64,000 bases of DNA from RGIG3013 sp045538935 (GCA_045538935.1 JAZQEI010000022.1:186001-250000); one strand, 5' to 3'. Shown: positions 26,853 through 34,614, counted from the stretch's first letter. Notes: generated from the letters alone by a model not told the origin. Numbers and translations are program-made.

Positions 26853-26881
26853 TTGAAAAACTAAAAAATATGTGGTAAAAT
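26853..26881 (+). promoter_or_regulatory. Promoter of the RyR-Rossmann/CARF operon
   Basis: TTGAAA, 17 bases, TAAAAT. Its -35 is 19 bases from the -35 of the opposite promoter. The GTG at 26872 falls inside this element, so it cannot be the start codon. Confidence 0.6.
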
Positions 26882-26913
26882 TTTTTTATACTTATTACAG
26901 GAGTTGTTTTAAG

Positions 26914-28926
26914 GTGAATTTTTTAAACCAAATTAACCTACAAAATTTAAAATATATTTTTGTATTGCTGGGTGCGGTTTTATTTTTGGCGCTGTCGGTT
27001 GTGTTTTTAATTAAAAAAATCACAAAAAACACAGCACAAATTACCGATATTAATTCGGTTTTAATGTTTTTGTTTGTTTGGGTATCGGCATTTTTTGTTT
27101 TAATTTGTGCCGAAAAAACCGTAGACGGTAATCTTTTAAGCATAGTAGAATCGGCTTACTTAGCGCTTAAAATGTTTTATGCCGACGGCAACGCAAGGTT
27201 TAATCTAGACAACGAATTTTACACCGCGGCTTTTAGAACTGTTTATTATGTAATTGCTTTTTTTGCTCCGTTAAGCCTTATTTATACCGTTTTGGCCGCG
27301 TTCGATAACACAATAAACAAAATTAAAATTAGACGTCTTGCTAAAAAACGTAACATTTATGTTTTTAATGAGCTTAACGACCGCTCTTTAGCTATTGCAA
27401 AAAACTATTTTGAAAACTCAAACTACCATATTGATGTTGGCGATGACTCTATATGCTGCAAAAACGATTTTTACAACCGCAAAAACTACATAAAGTTAAC
27501 AGAAAAGAATAAAAAACTGTTTGTATTTTGCGATGTTTACAAGCAAAACACCGAGGTATCTAGCGAGCTTATAAGCAAAGCGTTGTCGCTTGGCGGTTTG
27601 ATTTTTAAAGATGATATTGTATCACTCCACCGCCACACCGCAAAAAAACTTGCAAAAACAAACCAAAAGCTTGTTAACTACTTTTTGTGCGGATATGATG
27701 AAACCGAAAATGTTCGCCACGCTGTAGAAATTGCAAAATGTGAGGAAGAAATACCGGTAGAAAACCTAGGTATTTTTACCTTTGCCGGAGGCCAGACTAA
27801 CGGACACATTATAGAATCGCTTAACAAAAGTGAATCCTTCTTTGTAAAACGTCTAAACCCCTCTTTAATGATGGCTATGGATGTTGTATCGGCTACCGAA
27901 AACCGACTTGTTACTAAAGCAAATGCCGAAAAAGACCTTAATGTATTAATTGTAGGTATTGGAAGCTACGGTTTAGAACTTTGTAAAACTCTTTCTTGGT
28001 ATTATCAGCGCAAAAGCGGAAAAATAACCATACACTTAATAGACAAAAACGCCGTTATAAGCGATAATTTTTTAGGTATTAACGAATCTCTTTTTAACTA
28101 CCGTGCAAATACTTTAGACCGCGAAAACTTTGAGCAATACGAAATTAAAATACACTCCGGCTTAGATGTTTTTGGGCCAAGCTTTACCGAATTTTTAAAT
28201 ACTGCCACTAAGGATTCTTGTGGTTTTGATGCTATTTTTGTTGCTCTTGGCGACGACAACCTAAACACCGACGCCGCTTTGCACATAAGACGTCTTTTAG
28301 ACCGCAAAAATTTTGAATTGTTTGCAAAAATTAATGAGAATTTTGAAAGCTTGGGCGCCAGCGTTAACACCGAATATTTTTATTTTGACGGTAAAAAGCT
28401 ACACGATAAAATTAAAATATTTTCTATTGTTCACAACGACCAAATTAAAGCCAATATAGACGACTCGGCAGAGGTTTCTCAAAACATGGGTGTTACATTT
28501 GTTGGCTCTAACGCTTGTGTTTACAGCTGTAACAACATATTTAATCCGCTCTTAGAAAGCAAGGCTTTAGCACATCATTTAAACAGAGGACAAACCTTTA
28601 CCGATTACACGGCAAGCGAGTATAATATTTTGTCATCACTCTCTGAGGTAGTACATCATAAGTTTATAGACTCGCTTTATAAATCGGACACCGAAGATTA
28701 TATACAAATGCGTCAAAAAATAGGCAACAAGCGTTGGAACACCTTTTTACGCGGTTTGGGTTACACTGCTTTTTGTATTGATGACACCGAGCGTGAGGCA
28801 TTATTTAATAATCGGCACATTACTCCGCTCCCAAAACGCCAATGGCACCGAGGTAAATGGCACAACAGTATAGTCCAGTTTGACCGCTTGCCAAAGGCAG
28901 AGCAAGAAAACAACTATAAAAAATAA
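26914..28926 (+). CDS. Membrane protein with tandem Rossmann (TrkA-N-like) domains and a RyR-like C-terminus
   Basis: 670 residues from GTG 26914, which has AGGAG 10 bases upstream. Three membrane segments (~12-34, 48-66, 105-130) enclose a short loop that could form a pore. Next is a Rossmann-like region (NIYVFNELNDRSLAIAKNY), then a second with a textbook nucleotide loop LIVGIGSYGLELCKTL. The C-terminal ~70 residues (RWNTFLRGLGYTAF, then SIVQFDRLPKAEQ) resemble the RyR repeat domain. TrkA-N/RCK domains gate ion channels on nucleotide binding, and prokaryotic RyR domains occur in nucleotide-signalling conflict systems. It is 23 bases before the CARF nuclease. Candidate membrane-disrupting effector; inference. 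Confidence 0.75.
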   Translation: MNFLNQINLQNLKYIFVLLGAVLFLALSVVFLIKKITKNTAQITDINSVLMFLFVWVSAFFVLICAEKTVDGNLLSIVESAYLALKMFYADGNARFNLDNEFYTAAFRTVYYVIAFFAPLSLIYTVLAAFDNTINKIKIRRLAKKRNIYVFNELNDRSLAIAKNYFENSNYHIDVGDDSICCKNDFYNRKNYIKLTEKNKKLFVFCDVYKQNTEVSSELISKALSLGGLIFKDDIVSLHRHTAKKLAKTNQKLVNYFLCGYDETENVRHAVEIAKCEEEIPVENLGIFTFAGGQTNGHIIESLNKSESFFVKRLNPSLMMAMDVVSATENRLVTKANAEKDLNVLIVGIGSYGLELCKTLSWYYQRKSGKITIHLIDKNAVISDNFLGINESLFNYRANTLDRENFEQYEIKIHSGLDVFGPSFTEFLNTATKDSCGFDAIFVALGDDNLNTDAALHIRRLLDRKNFELFAKINENFESLGASVNTEYFYFDGKKLHDKIKIFSIVHNDQIKANIDDSAEVSQNMGVTFVGSNACVYSCNNIFNPLLESKALAHHLNRGQTFTDYTASEYNILSSLSEVVHHKFIDSLYKSDTEDYIQMRQKIGNKRWNTFLRGLGYTAFCIDDTEREALFNNRHITPLPKRQWHRGKWHNSIVQFDRLPKAEQENNYKK

Positions 28927-28949
28927 TTTTAGTTTAAGAAGATTTTATT

Positions 28950-30170
28950 ATGACAGTTATTGAATGCTTTGAAGAAAACCCCATAGAAAATATTATTTGC
29001 ACACTGACAAACAAGCCGGAAAGAATAATATTTTTTGGTGATATTAATTTAATTAACGAGCAAAAACAGCGCTACGAAGACTTTTTTAACGGTCGTAGTG
29101 AGATTAACTGCACCATTACTCCTTGCGGTGTAGACAAAACCGACCGCGAGCAGATTATAAAAGAGGCCACCCGTATTGCATTAGAGTATGACGACTGCAT
29201 TTTTGACCTAACCGGCGGTGAAGACCTAATTCTTTCGGGTGTGGGCAGTGCTTACGAGAATTTAAAGCACACAAAGCCCTTTAAAATGTGTCTTTTTGAT
29301 ATTTTAGGCGGCACGGTACGTGACTGTATAAGCGGTAAAGAAGAATCGTTTGAAGAAAAAATTAAGTTATCTGTAAACGAACTTATTATGCTTTTTGGCG
29401 GCAGTATTGTGCAAAGTGAAGAAGCCAGTATTGAAAATTTATCGGCGGCCGATATTAACGCAATGTGGGCACTTAATGTAAAAAACTCGCAGGACTTTAA
29501 CCGCTTTTGTAATTTATTGCGCGAATTTGAGAAAAAATGCAACTTTACTCCATTTGATATGGATATTTATTTAGATTTATCGTATTTGCGCTCTTTGTAT
29601 TCCGATTTTACCTTAAGGTACGCATTTTTTAAAAACTACTTAAAACACATATCAGCAACGGGACTTTTAATAAATGTTCATTTTGGGCCAAACTTTGTAA
29701 AATACTCTTACAAAAAATCAGATATTAAGCCCTTGTTTTTAAAGGCGGGTAATATTTTAGAGTATAAGTGCTTTTTAGAGGCAAAAAATCTTAAAAACGC
29801 CTGTTTTGACGACATTAAGGTGGGTGTTTTTATAGACTGGGACGGTATTGTGCACTCGGTAGATAGCGGCATTAAAGACACCAACAACGAAGTAGACCTT
29901 GTTTTAACAAGCGACATGGTACCAATTTTTATATCTTGTAAAAATGGCAAGGTAGAAGAAATTGAGCTATATAAATTTAACACCGTAGCCGACCGATTTG
30001 GTGAAAAATATGCCAAAAAGGTGCTTATTGCTACCGATTTATATGCGGCAGATCCAATAAAAGCCGACACTATAATTTCTCGTGCTAAGGCTATGGGAAT
30101 TACACTTATTCCAAAGGTAGCAAAGTTTTCTAAAGACGACTGGGAAAATTTATTTAAAGGTTTAATTTAG
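28950..30170 (+). CDS. CARF-domain PD-(D/E)XK nuclease, Card1/Can2 (DUF1887) type
   Basis: 406 residues. The N-terminal Rossmann-like half contains FDLTGGEDL (85-93), the CARF ligand-loop signature that binds cyclic oligoadenylates in type III CRISPR accessory nucleases. A helical linker leads to a restriction-endonuclease-like domain: GNILEYKCFLEAK (267-279), NEVDLVLTSD (313-322) and FISCKNGK (327-334), giving Asp316 and Lys331, with Ser replacing the usual Glu of ExK. Card1 and Can2 cut DNA and RNA when bound to cA4. No CRISPR array or Cas10 is in this window. It is the second gene of an operon divergent from the TIR-NACHT gene. RBS AAGAAG is weak. Confidence 0.85.
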   Translation: MTVIECFEENPIENIICTLTNKPERIIFFGDINLINEQKQRYEDFFNGRSEINCTITPCGVDKTDREQIIKEATRIALEYDDCIFDLTGGEDLILSGVGSAYENLKHTKPFKMCLFDILGGTVRDCISGKEESFEEKIKLSVNELIMLFGGSIVQSEEASIENLSAADINAMWALNVKNSQDFNRFCNLLREFEKKCNFTPFDMDIYLDLSYLRSLYSDFTLRYAFFKNYLKHISATGLLINVHFGPNFVKYSYKKSDIKPLFLKAGNILEYKCFLEAKNLKNACFDDIKVGVFIDWDGIVHSVDSGIKDTNNEVDLVLTSDMVPIFISCKNGKVEEIELYKFNTVADRFGEKYAKKVLIATDLYAADPIKADTIISRAKAMGITLIPKVAKFSKDDWENLFKGLI

Positions 30171-30226
30171 TATTGCTTTTTTAAAAAACTATGCTATACT
30201 GTGCTTACAAAAGAATAATGCAGGCC

Positions 30227-30428
30227 ATAATGGTTATGGTTAGTCGAAACATCTTAGTTTCGACGCAAAATCTTTGATTTTGTGTCAAATTTTCTTTGAA
30301 AATTTGTCCATACCCATTGTAATGAGTGTTGTGCAAAATTAAATTTTGTAATTTAATTTTGCTAAAGCCACTTAAAAAGTGGCTTATCGAAACGCTTTTT
30401 AAGCGTTTCGATGAACTACAATCATTAT
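30227..30428. repeat. Seven back-to-back hairpins enclosed by a long-range stem
   Basis: Consecutive inverted repeats with 3-6 base loops: GTCGAAAC/GTTTCGAC, CAAAATC/GATTTTG, CAAATTTTC/GAAAATTTG, an imperfect ACCCATT/AATGAGT, GCAAAATTAAATT (13 bp), AAGCCACTT/AAGTGGCTT and ATCGAAACGCTT/AAGCGTTTCGAT (12 bp). Spacing is 0-5 bases. ATAATGGTT (about 30228) can pair with AATCATTAT (about 30420), closing a multibranch structure. No reading frame spans it. It lies between the CARF nuclease and the cobalamin-type riboswitch, probably inside the riboswitch transcript's 5' end or in a separate RNA. Confidence 0.75.
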
Positions 30429-30448
30429 AAAACAAGTTTGTTTTTTGT

Positions 30449-30568
30449 CGGGCATATTTAACAGAATATGTTCGGGGATAAGGAAATCGCAGTGAGAATC
30501 TGCAGCAACAGCCATTACCGTATCTCTTAAAAGAAAACTTTTAAGTCAAGTCGGAATGCTTATCGGTC
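30449..30568 (+). promoter_or_regulatory. Cobalamin-type riboswitch aptamer
   Basis: Conserved blocks of the cobalamin family are recognisable: a P2-like hairpin GCATATT/AATATGT, the core AATCGCAGTGAGAATCTGC with AGCAACAGCCATTACCGTA, a simple CTTAAAAG/CTTTTAAG peripheral stem typical of the short class II, and a B12-box-like AAGTCGGAATGCTTATCGGTC. Boundaries are approximate. The genes it leads, a DUF4430 protein and an ECF S component, are known companions of B12 uptake, which supports the call. Confidence 0.72.
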
Positions 30569-30640
30569 TGTAAAATGTAGAAGGCTCTTGGGCAAATGGA
30601 GGGTCAAAGACACGGTACGGCAGGATACTGTTTTGTTTTT

Positions 30641-30664
30641 GCGCCCTCTTTGGAGGGCGCTTTT
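30641..30664 (+). terminator. Riboswitch-controlled terminator
   Basis: GCGCCCTC/GAGGGCGC with loop TTTG and a TTTT tail, 36 bases before ATG 30700. GGAGGG at about 30598-30603 can pair with CCCTCT of the 5' arm, giving an antiterminator. Ligand binding would be expected to favour termination. Confidence 0.75.
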
Positions 30665-30699
30665 GCTTTATCCTTTTGTAAAAAAAGGAGGAAAATAAA

Positions 30700-31131
30700 A
30701 TGAAAAAAATCTTATTAAAAAGCGTTAGTTTAACATTGGTTTGTATTTTTGCACTCATGTCTGCCGGTTGCAGTGCAAAGGTAGAAAAAACTGGACTTTG
30801 GGAAAATGCTACATATTTAAGCGACACTACTCTTGGCAGTGGTGAAAAGACCTTAACTGTTAAGGTTCGTGCCGAAGACAAGGAAATCACCTTTACTGTT
30901 AAGACCGACAAATCAACCGTTGGCGATGCTTTAGTAGAACACTCGGTTATAGAGGGCGAGCCCGGCGCATACGGACTATACGTAAAAAAGGTTAACGGCA
31001 TTACTGCCGATTATGACACCGATATGGCTTACTGGGCTTTTTACGAGAACGACCAGTATGCTATGAGCGGTGTTGATTCAACCAACATTAACGAAGGCAC
31101 GGTATACAGTCTTGAGTACACAAAGGGCTAA
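30700..31131 (+). CDS. DUF4430 (transcobalamin-like) lipoprotein
   Basis: 143 residues. The lipoprotein signal ends at SAGCSAK (lipobox Cys 26). The mature part carries the DUF4430 pattern (TVGDALVEHSVIEGEPGAYG, YWAFYENDQYAMSGV), the fold shared with the C-terminal domain of transcobalamin/intrinsic factor. It presumably catches a corrinoid outside the cell for the ECF S component encoded next. Strong AAAGGAGG site. Controlled by the upstream riboswitch and terminator. Confidence 0.87.
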   Translation: MKKILLKSVSLTLVCIFALMSAGCSAKVEKTGLWENATYLSDTTLGSGEKTLTVKVRAEDKEITFTVKTDKSTVGDALVEHSVIEGEPGAYGLYVKKVNGITADYDTDMAYWAFYENDQYAMSGVDSTNINEGTVYSLEYTKG

Positions 31132-31633
31132 AAAATTAATTACCCTAAAAGAAATAATCTTTTGTACAATTTTTGGCACACTTATGTTTGTTACAAAGGT
31201 GGCTATGTCGGCGCTTCCTAACATACATTTAGTTGGAATGTTTATAATTGTTTTCACCTTTGTTTTTAGGGTAAAGGCGTTGCTTTCTATATATTTGTAT
31301 GTAATATTAGAGGGCTTGTTTTTCGGCTTTACGCCTTGGTGGGTGCCGTATTTATACATTTGGACTATTCTTTGGGGCATTGTTATGCTGCTTCCAAAAA
31401 GAATGTCAATAAAAATTCAGTGCATTGTATTTCCCTTAATATGCTGTTTGCACGGACTTTTCTTTGGAACGCTTTTTGCTCCTGTTCAAGCGTTAATGTT
31501 CGGTATGAATTTTAAGCAAACACTTACCTGGATAGCCGCGGGGCTCAGTTTTGATATTTTGCACGCGGTGGGTAATTTATGTGCGGGAATGCTTGCCGTT
31601 CCGCTTGTAAAAGCGCTAAAGAAAATAGTTTGA
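31112..31633 (+). CDS. ECF transporter S component, probable cobalamin/corrinoid uptake
   Basis: About 173 residues and six membrane helices, with an N-terminal amphipathic KEIIFCTIFGTLMFVTKVAM typical of ECF S components. S components bind a vitamin and dock on a shared EcfAAT energising module, which is not encoded here. The start is uncertain: the frame has no ATG near the expected N-terminus. TTG 31112 overlaps the DUF4430 end and is chosen, but an ATT just after the upstream stop, 8 bases past AAGGG, would give the most natural N-terminus. Ligand inferred from the riboswitch and DUF4430 neighbour. Confidence 0.8.
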   Translation: MSTQRAKKLITLKEIIFCTIFGTLMFVTKVAMSALPNIHLVGMFIIVFTFVFRVKALLSIYLYVILEGLFFGFTPWWVPYLYIWTILWGIVMLLPKRMSIKIQCIVFPLICCLHGLFFGTLFAPVQALMFGMNFKQTLTWIAAGLSFDILHAVGNLCAGMLAVPLVKALKKIV

Positions 31634-31638
31634 GTTTT

Positions 31639-31665
31639 AGAGTCTTAACCCTAGGTTAAGGCTCT
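31639..31665 (+). terminator. Intrinsic terminator
   Basis: AGAGTCTTAACC/GGTTAAGGCTCT (one G-T pair) with loop CTA, then a T-rich tail. It ends the corrinoid uptake operon. Confidence 0.8.
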
Positions 31666-31798
31666 GTTCTTTTTTCTTTACATTTAAGTTAATGTTCGAT
31701 ATAATTAATTTGCATAATTTAAAAGTTTTTAATTATTTGTTCACAAATTGGGTGTAAAATATTCCCTGCATTTTTTTAAAAAAGGTCTTGAATTTTAC

Positions 31799-32536
31799 GT
31801 GAAAAAAACACCCTTGTTTTACAAATTCATAAAATGTCTTGTTTGGGCTTTATACCCTAAATTCAAAGTAGTGGGTTTTGAAAATCTGCCTACTGACGCC
31901 ACAATTATTGTGGGCAACCACTCGCAAACAAATGGTCCGGTTTTTAGCGAACTGCATCTGCCTATAAACCACCAGACCTGGTGCCGCGGTGAAATGATGC
32001 ACCTTAAAGAGACCCCTCGTTATATGTTTAACGACTTTTGGGGGCAAAAATCGCGCCTTACTCAGCCTATTTATAAGGCGTTTGCTTACATAATTGCACC
32101 ATTGGCGGCCTTTGTTTTTAAAAACGCCAACACTATTGCTGTTTATAACGACTCTAGGGTAATGACCACCTTTAAAACTACCATACGGCATTTAGAAAAA
32201 GGTGAAAGCATTGTAATATTTCCAGAGCACGATGTAAAGTACAATAACATTATTTATGATTTTCAGGACAAATTCATAGACACAGCGCGTCTTTACTATA
32301 AAAAAACTGGTAAGTCTTTAGCATTTGTACCGCTTTACATTGCCAGAAATTTAAAAACAGCATATATAGGAAAGCCTACATACTTTTGTCCCGATACCGA
32401 TATAAACTCTGAGCGCGAAAGAATAAAAGAATATTTAATGAATAACATTACTCTTCTTGCCAAAAACGCGCCCGAACATATAGTTGTTCCATATAGGAAT
32501 ATTCCAAAACGAATGTATCCAAAAAACACCGACTGA
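31799..32536 (+). CDS. PlsC-like lysophospholipid acyltransferase
   Basis: About 245 residues. IIVGNHSQTNGP corresponds to the NHxxxxD acyltransferase block with Asn-Gly in place of the terminal Asp, and IVIFPEHDVKY is the PEG-like motif. Such enzymes acylate glycerol-phosphate or other lysolipids at the membrane. The frame opens with TTG 31748. GTG 31799 is preferred because it has AAAGG upstream and begins just before the hydrophobic stretch, but this is not certain. It is followed 12 bases later by a PAP2 phosphatase gene, a sensible lipid-metabolism pair. Confidence 0.75.
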   Translation: MKKTPLFYKFIKCLVWALYPKFKVVGFENLPTDATIIVGNHSQTNGPVFSELHLPINHQTWCRGEMMHLKETPRYMFNDFWGQKSRLTQPIYKAFAYIIAPLAAFVFKNANTIAVYNDSRVMTTFKTTIRHLEKGESIVIFPEHDVKYNNIIYDFQDKFIDTARLYYKKTGKSLAFVPLYIARNLKTAYIGKPTYFCPDTDINSERERIKEYLMNNITLLAKNAPEHIVVPYRNIPKRMYPKNTD

Positions 32537-32548
32537 GAGTTGATAAAA

Positions 32549-33226
32549 ATGCGAAAACCTGTTGTAGATTATAAAAATTTTAGATTTTCTAAAATAACGA
32601 GCCCAGAATATAATCACCTTTTATATTTGTCGGGTTGGATACTCTATTTTACTCTGTATACCTTAACCGAGTTATTTATACCTAGCGATAAATGCTTTGT
32701 GGTACATCATTGGCTCGATGATGTTATTCCGTTTTGCGAATTTTTTATAGTACCATATGTGCTATGGTATGCTCTTATTGTGGTATCTCTTTTGTATTTT
32801 GCACTTTATAACCCCAAAAACTTTAAAAAGCTTCAGATTTTTATAACCGCAACACAAATAATCGCAATGTTTATTTACATAGTTTGGCCGTCACGACAAG
32901 ATCTTAGACCCACCGAATTTGCGCGTGATAATTTCTTTACCGACGTTGTTGGTCTTTTATATACAATAGACACCAACACAAACGTTTTTCCATCACTACA
33001 TGTTGGTTATTCGCTTGCGATGATGTCTATTTGGGTAAAAGAAAAATCGGTTTCTTGGTATGTAAAACTGTTTATAAGCATTTTCTGCATAACAGTTTGC
33101 CTATCTACCGCATTTGTAAAGCAACACTCGGTGCTAGACGGCTTTGCATCAATTATAATGTGCGCTGTTATAGAGGTAATTTTGTTTAAGGATTATTACT
33201 TAAATTTATTTAAGAAAAAAGCGTAA
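32549..33226 (+). CDS. PAP2-family membrane phosphatase
   Basis: 225 residues and about six membrane helices. The phosphatase motifs are WPSRQDLRP, FPSLHVGYSL and STAFVKQHSVLDG, giving the two catalytic His and the Asp of PAP2. Likely dephosphorylates a lipid phosphate such as phosphatidic acid or undecaprenyl pyrophosphate on the outer face. ATG 32549 is chosen over TTG 32540 because GAGAG is well placed. It is coupled to the acyltransferase upstream. Confidence 0.86.
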   Translation: MRKPVVDYKNFRFSKITSPEYNHLLYLSGWILYFTLYTLTELFIPSDKCFVVHHWLDDVIPFCEFFIVPYVLWYALIVVSLLYFALYNPKNFKKLQIFITATQIIAMFIYIVWPSRQDLRPTEFARDNFFTDVVGLLYTIDTNTNVFPSLHVGYSLAMMSIWVKEKSVSWYVKLFISIFCITVCLSTAFVKQHSVLDGFASIIMCAVIEVILFKDYYLNLFKKKA

Positions 33227-33271
33227 AAATCAACACCACCGCAATTTAGTTTGTCAAGGGGGTTTTACATT

Positions 33272-33475
33272 GTGATAATTTTTGATAGATTATGGGTTAC
33301 AATGAAACAAAAGGGTATTTCTACTTATCGTTTAAGAGAACAATGCTCTATAGACAGCAAAACCATACGCAGACTAAAAAGCAACGATAACATAGAAACC
33401 AAGACGTTAGATAAGTTATGTTCCGCGTTAAACTGCAAAATAGAAGACATTGCCGAGTTTGTAGAAGACAAATAA
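33272..33475 (+). CDS. Small XRE/HTH_26-type DNA-binding protein
   Basis: 67 residues, almost all helix-turn-helix: GISTYRLREQCSIDSKTIRR is the DNA-binding core and TKTLDKLCSALNCKIEDI the dimerisation part. GTG 33272 follows AGGGGG by 9 bases; the earlier TTG sits on that site. Its targets are unknown. No palindrome stands out nearby. Confidence 0.85.
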   Translation: MIIFDRLWVTMKQKGISTYRLREQCSIDSKTIRRLKSNDNIETKTLDKLCSALNCKIEDIAEFVEDK

Positions 33476-33485
33476 CTTTAATTTA

Positions 33486-33521
33486 AGCACCGCTTTTAAC
33501 TGCAATAATAAAAGTGGTGCT
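33486..33521 (+). terminator. Intrinsic terminator
   Basis: AGCACCGCTTTT/AAAAGTGGTGCT with 12-base loop, followed by TTTTT. Confidence 0.85.
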
Positions 33522-33558
33522 TTTTTGTTAAATTTATAGGTTTTTAGCTGAGATGGTC

Positions 33559-33587
33559 TTGTTTTTTGCGGGCGGTTGGTGTAAAAT
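33559..33587 (+). promoter_or_regulatory. Promoter of the SGNH esterase gene
   Basis: TTGTTT, 17 bases, TAAAAT, 37 bases before ATG 33624. Confidence 0.5.
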
Positions 33588-33623
33588 GCAAGTATTAAGT
33601 TATTTCTCTTTGGAGGTAAAATA

Positions 33624-34580
33624 ATGGAATTTATAAGCTTTAACGACAAAAACTTTAAATACTCTGGCGTTTGGCAAGAGGGTATTGAAAAGGATATTAT
33701 CTCTTACGGCTCGGCCACATTTGTTGAGGTTGGCTTTACCGGAGAAACTATTGAGGTGGTTGGCTTTGTTGCAGGCATGGCAGAATTTTTTATTGACGGC
33801 CAAATAACCCCGGCAACAAAAACCGACGATGGCTTTTTATTTAATGTTCAAAACGGCAAACACACACTTAAAATACGTATTCGCAGAGGCCGACACATTC
33901 ACTTTAAGGGTGTTAGAATAAACGACGGTGAATCGCTATTTGTAACCGAAAACAAGCCCTATATTCATTACATAGGCGACTCTATTACCGACGCATACCC
34001 GGGTTTTGCCGAAGGCTCAGCTTTAAGCCTCGGTGTAGATTACTCTATAGTATCGCAAGGCGGTATGGCTTTAACAGACGGTTGGGGTTGGTATACAAAG
34101 CACCCCAAAGCAAAGTATCGCAGAGGAATGGAGAGCACCTATTTCGGCCTTGAATTTGGTGACGAAGCCGAAAATTTAACTCCTTATAAGTTTGAATATT
34201 TGCGCCTTCCCGACATTGTTGTAGTATTTTTAGGCACCAATGACTATTTAGATGCCCCTATTGACGAAGAGCGCGGAAATATTAAGATTTTTGCAGAGCA
34301 TTATTTGTCTTTTGTTAAAAAGTTACGCGCACTCTACCCTGCAGCTCCAATATTTATGTTACAAGCGTTATCTGACAAGTACTGCCGTGTTAGAGGCATT
34401 GCGGCGGCTTTTGAGCTTGTAAACGAGAATGTTGAAAATGTACACCTAGTACCCTCTAACGAGTGGGGTGTAGAGATATCGGCCGACGGAACACATCCAT
34501 CCTCGCCAGGTTTTAGATTTATGGGTGAAAAGCTTGCCGAAGTTTTAGAAAGCAAACTAAAAGAACTTGGTCTAAAATAA
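33624..34580 (+). CDS. SGNH/GDSL esterase of the CE2 type
   Basis: 318 residues, no signal peptide. The N-terminal ~105 residues are a jelly-roll like that of CE2 acetyl esterases. The SGNH domain has YIGDSITDAY (Ser), FLGTNDYL (Asn) and ADGTHPSSPG (Asp-His). Probable intracellular deacetylation of oligosaccharides brought in by transporters. GGAGG lies before the ATG. A TAXI-TRAP operon follows, but a terminator lies between. Confidence 0.88.
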   Translation: MEFISFNDKNFKYSGVWQEGIEKDIISYGSATFVEVGFTGETIEVVGFVAGMAEFFIDGQITPATKTDDGFLFNVQNGKHTLKIRIRRGRHIHFKGVRINDGESLFVTENKPYIHYIGDSITDAYPGFAEGSALSLGVDYSIVSQGGMALTDGWGWYTKHPKAKYRRGMESTYFGLEFGDEAENLTPYKFEYLRLPDIVVVFLGTNDYLDAPIDEERGNIKIFAEHYLSFVKKLRALYPAAPIFMLQALSDKYCRVRGIAAAFELVNENVENVHLVPSNEWGVEISADGTHPSSPGFRFMGEKLAEVLESKLKELGLK

Positions 34581-34614
34581 AATATTTAAAACCAATAAAA
34601 ACTCTATATTTTCT

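Noticed and set aside
26872..26913. Earlier GTG start for the RyR-Rossmann protein
   Set aside because: It lies within the predicted -10 of the promoter and has no Shine-Dalgarno; GTG 26914 has AGGAG.
28950..30170. CARF protein as a CARF-HTH regulator (Csa3 type)
   Set aside because: The C-terminal half carries PD-(D/E)XK-like motifs rather than a winged helix.
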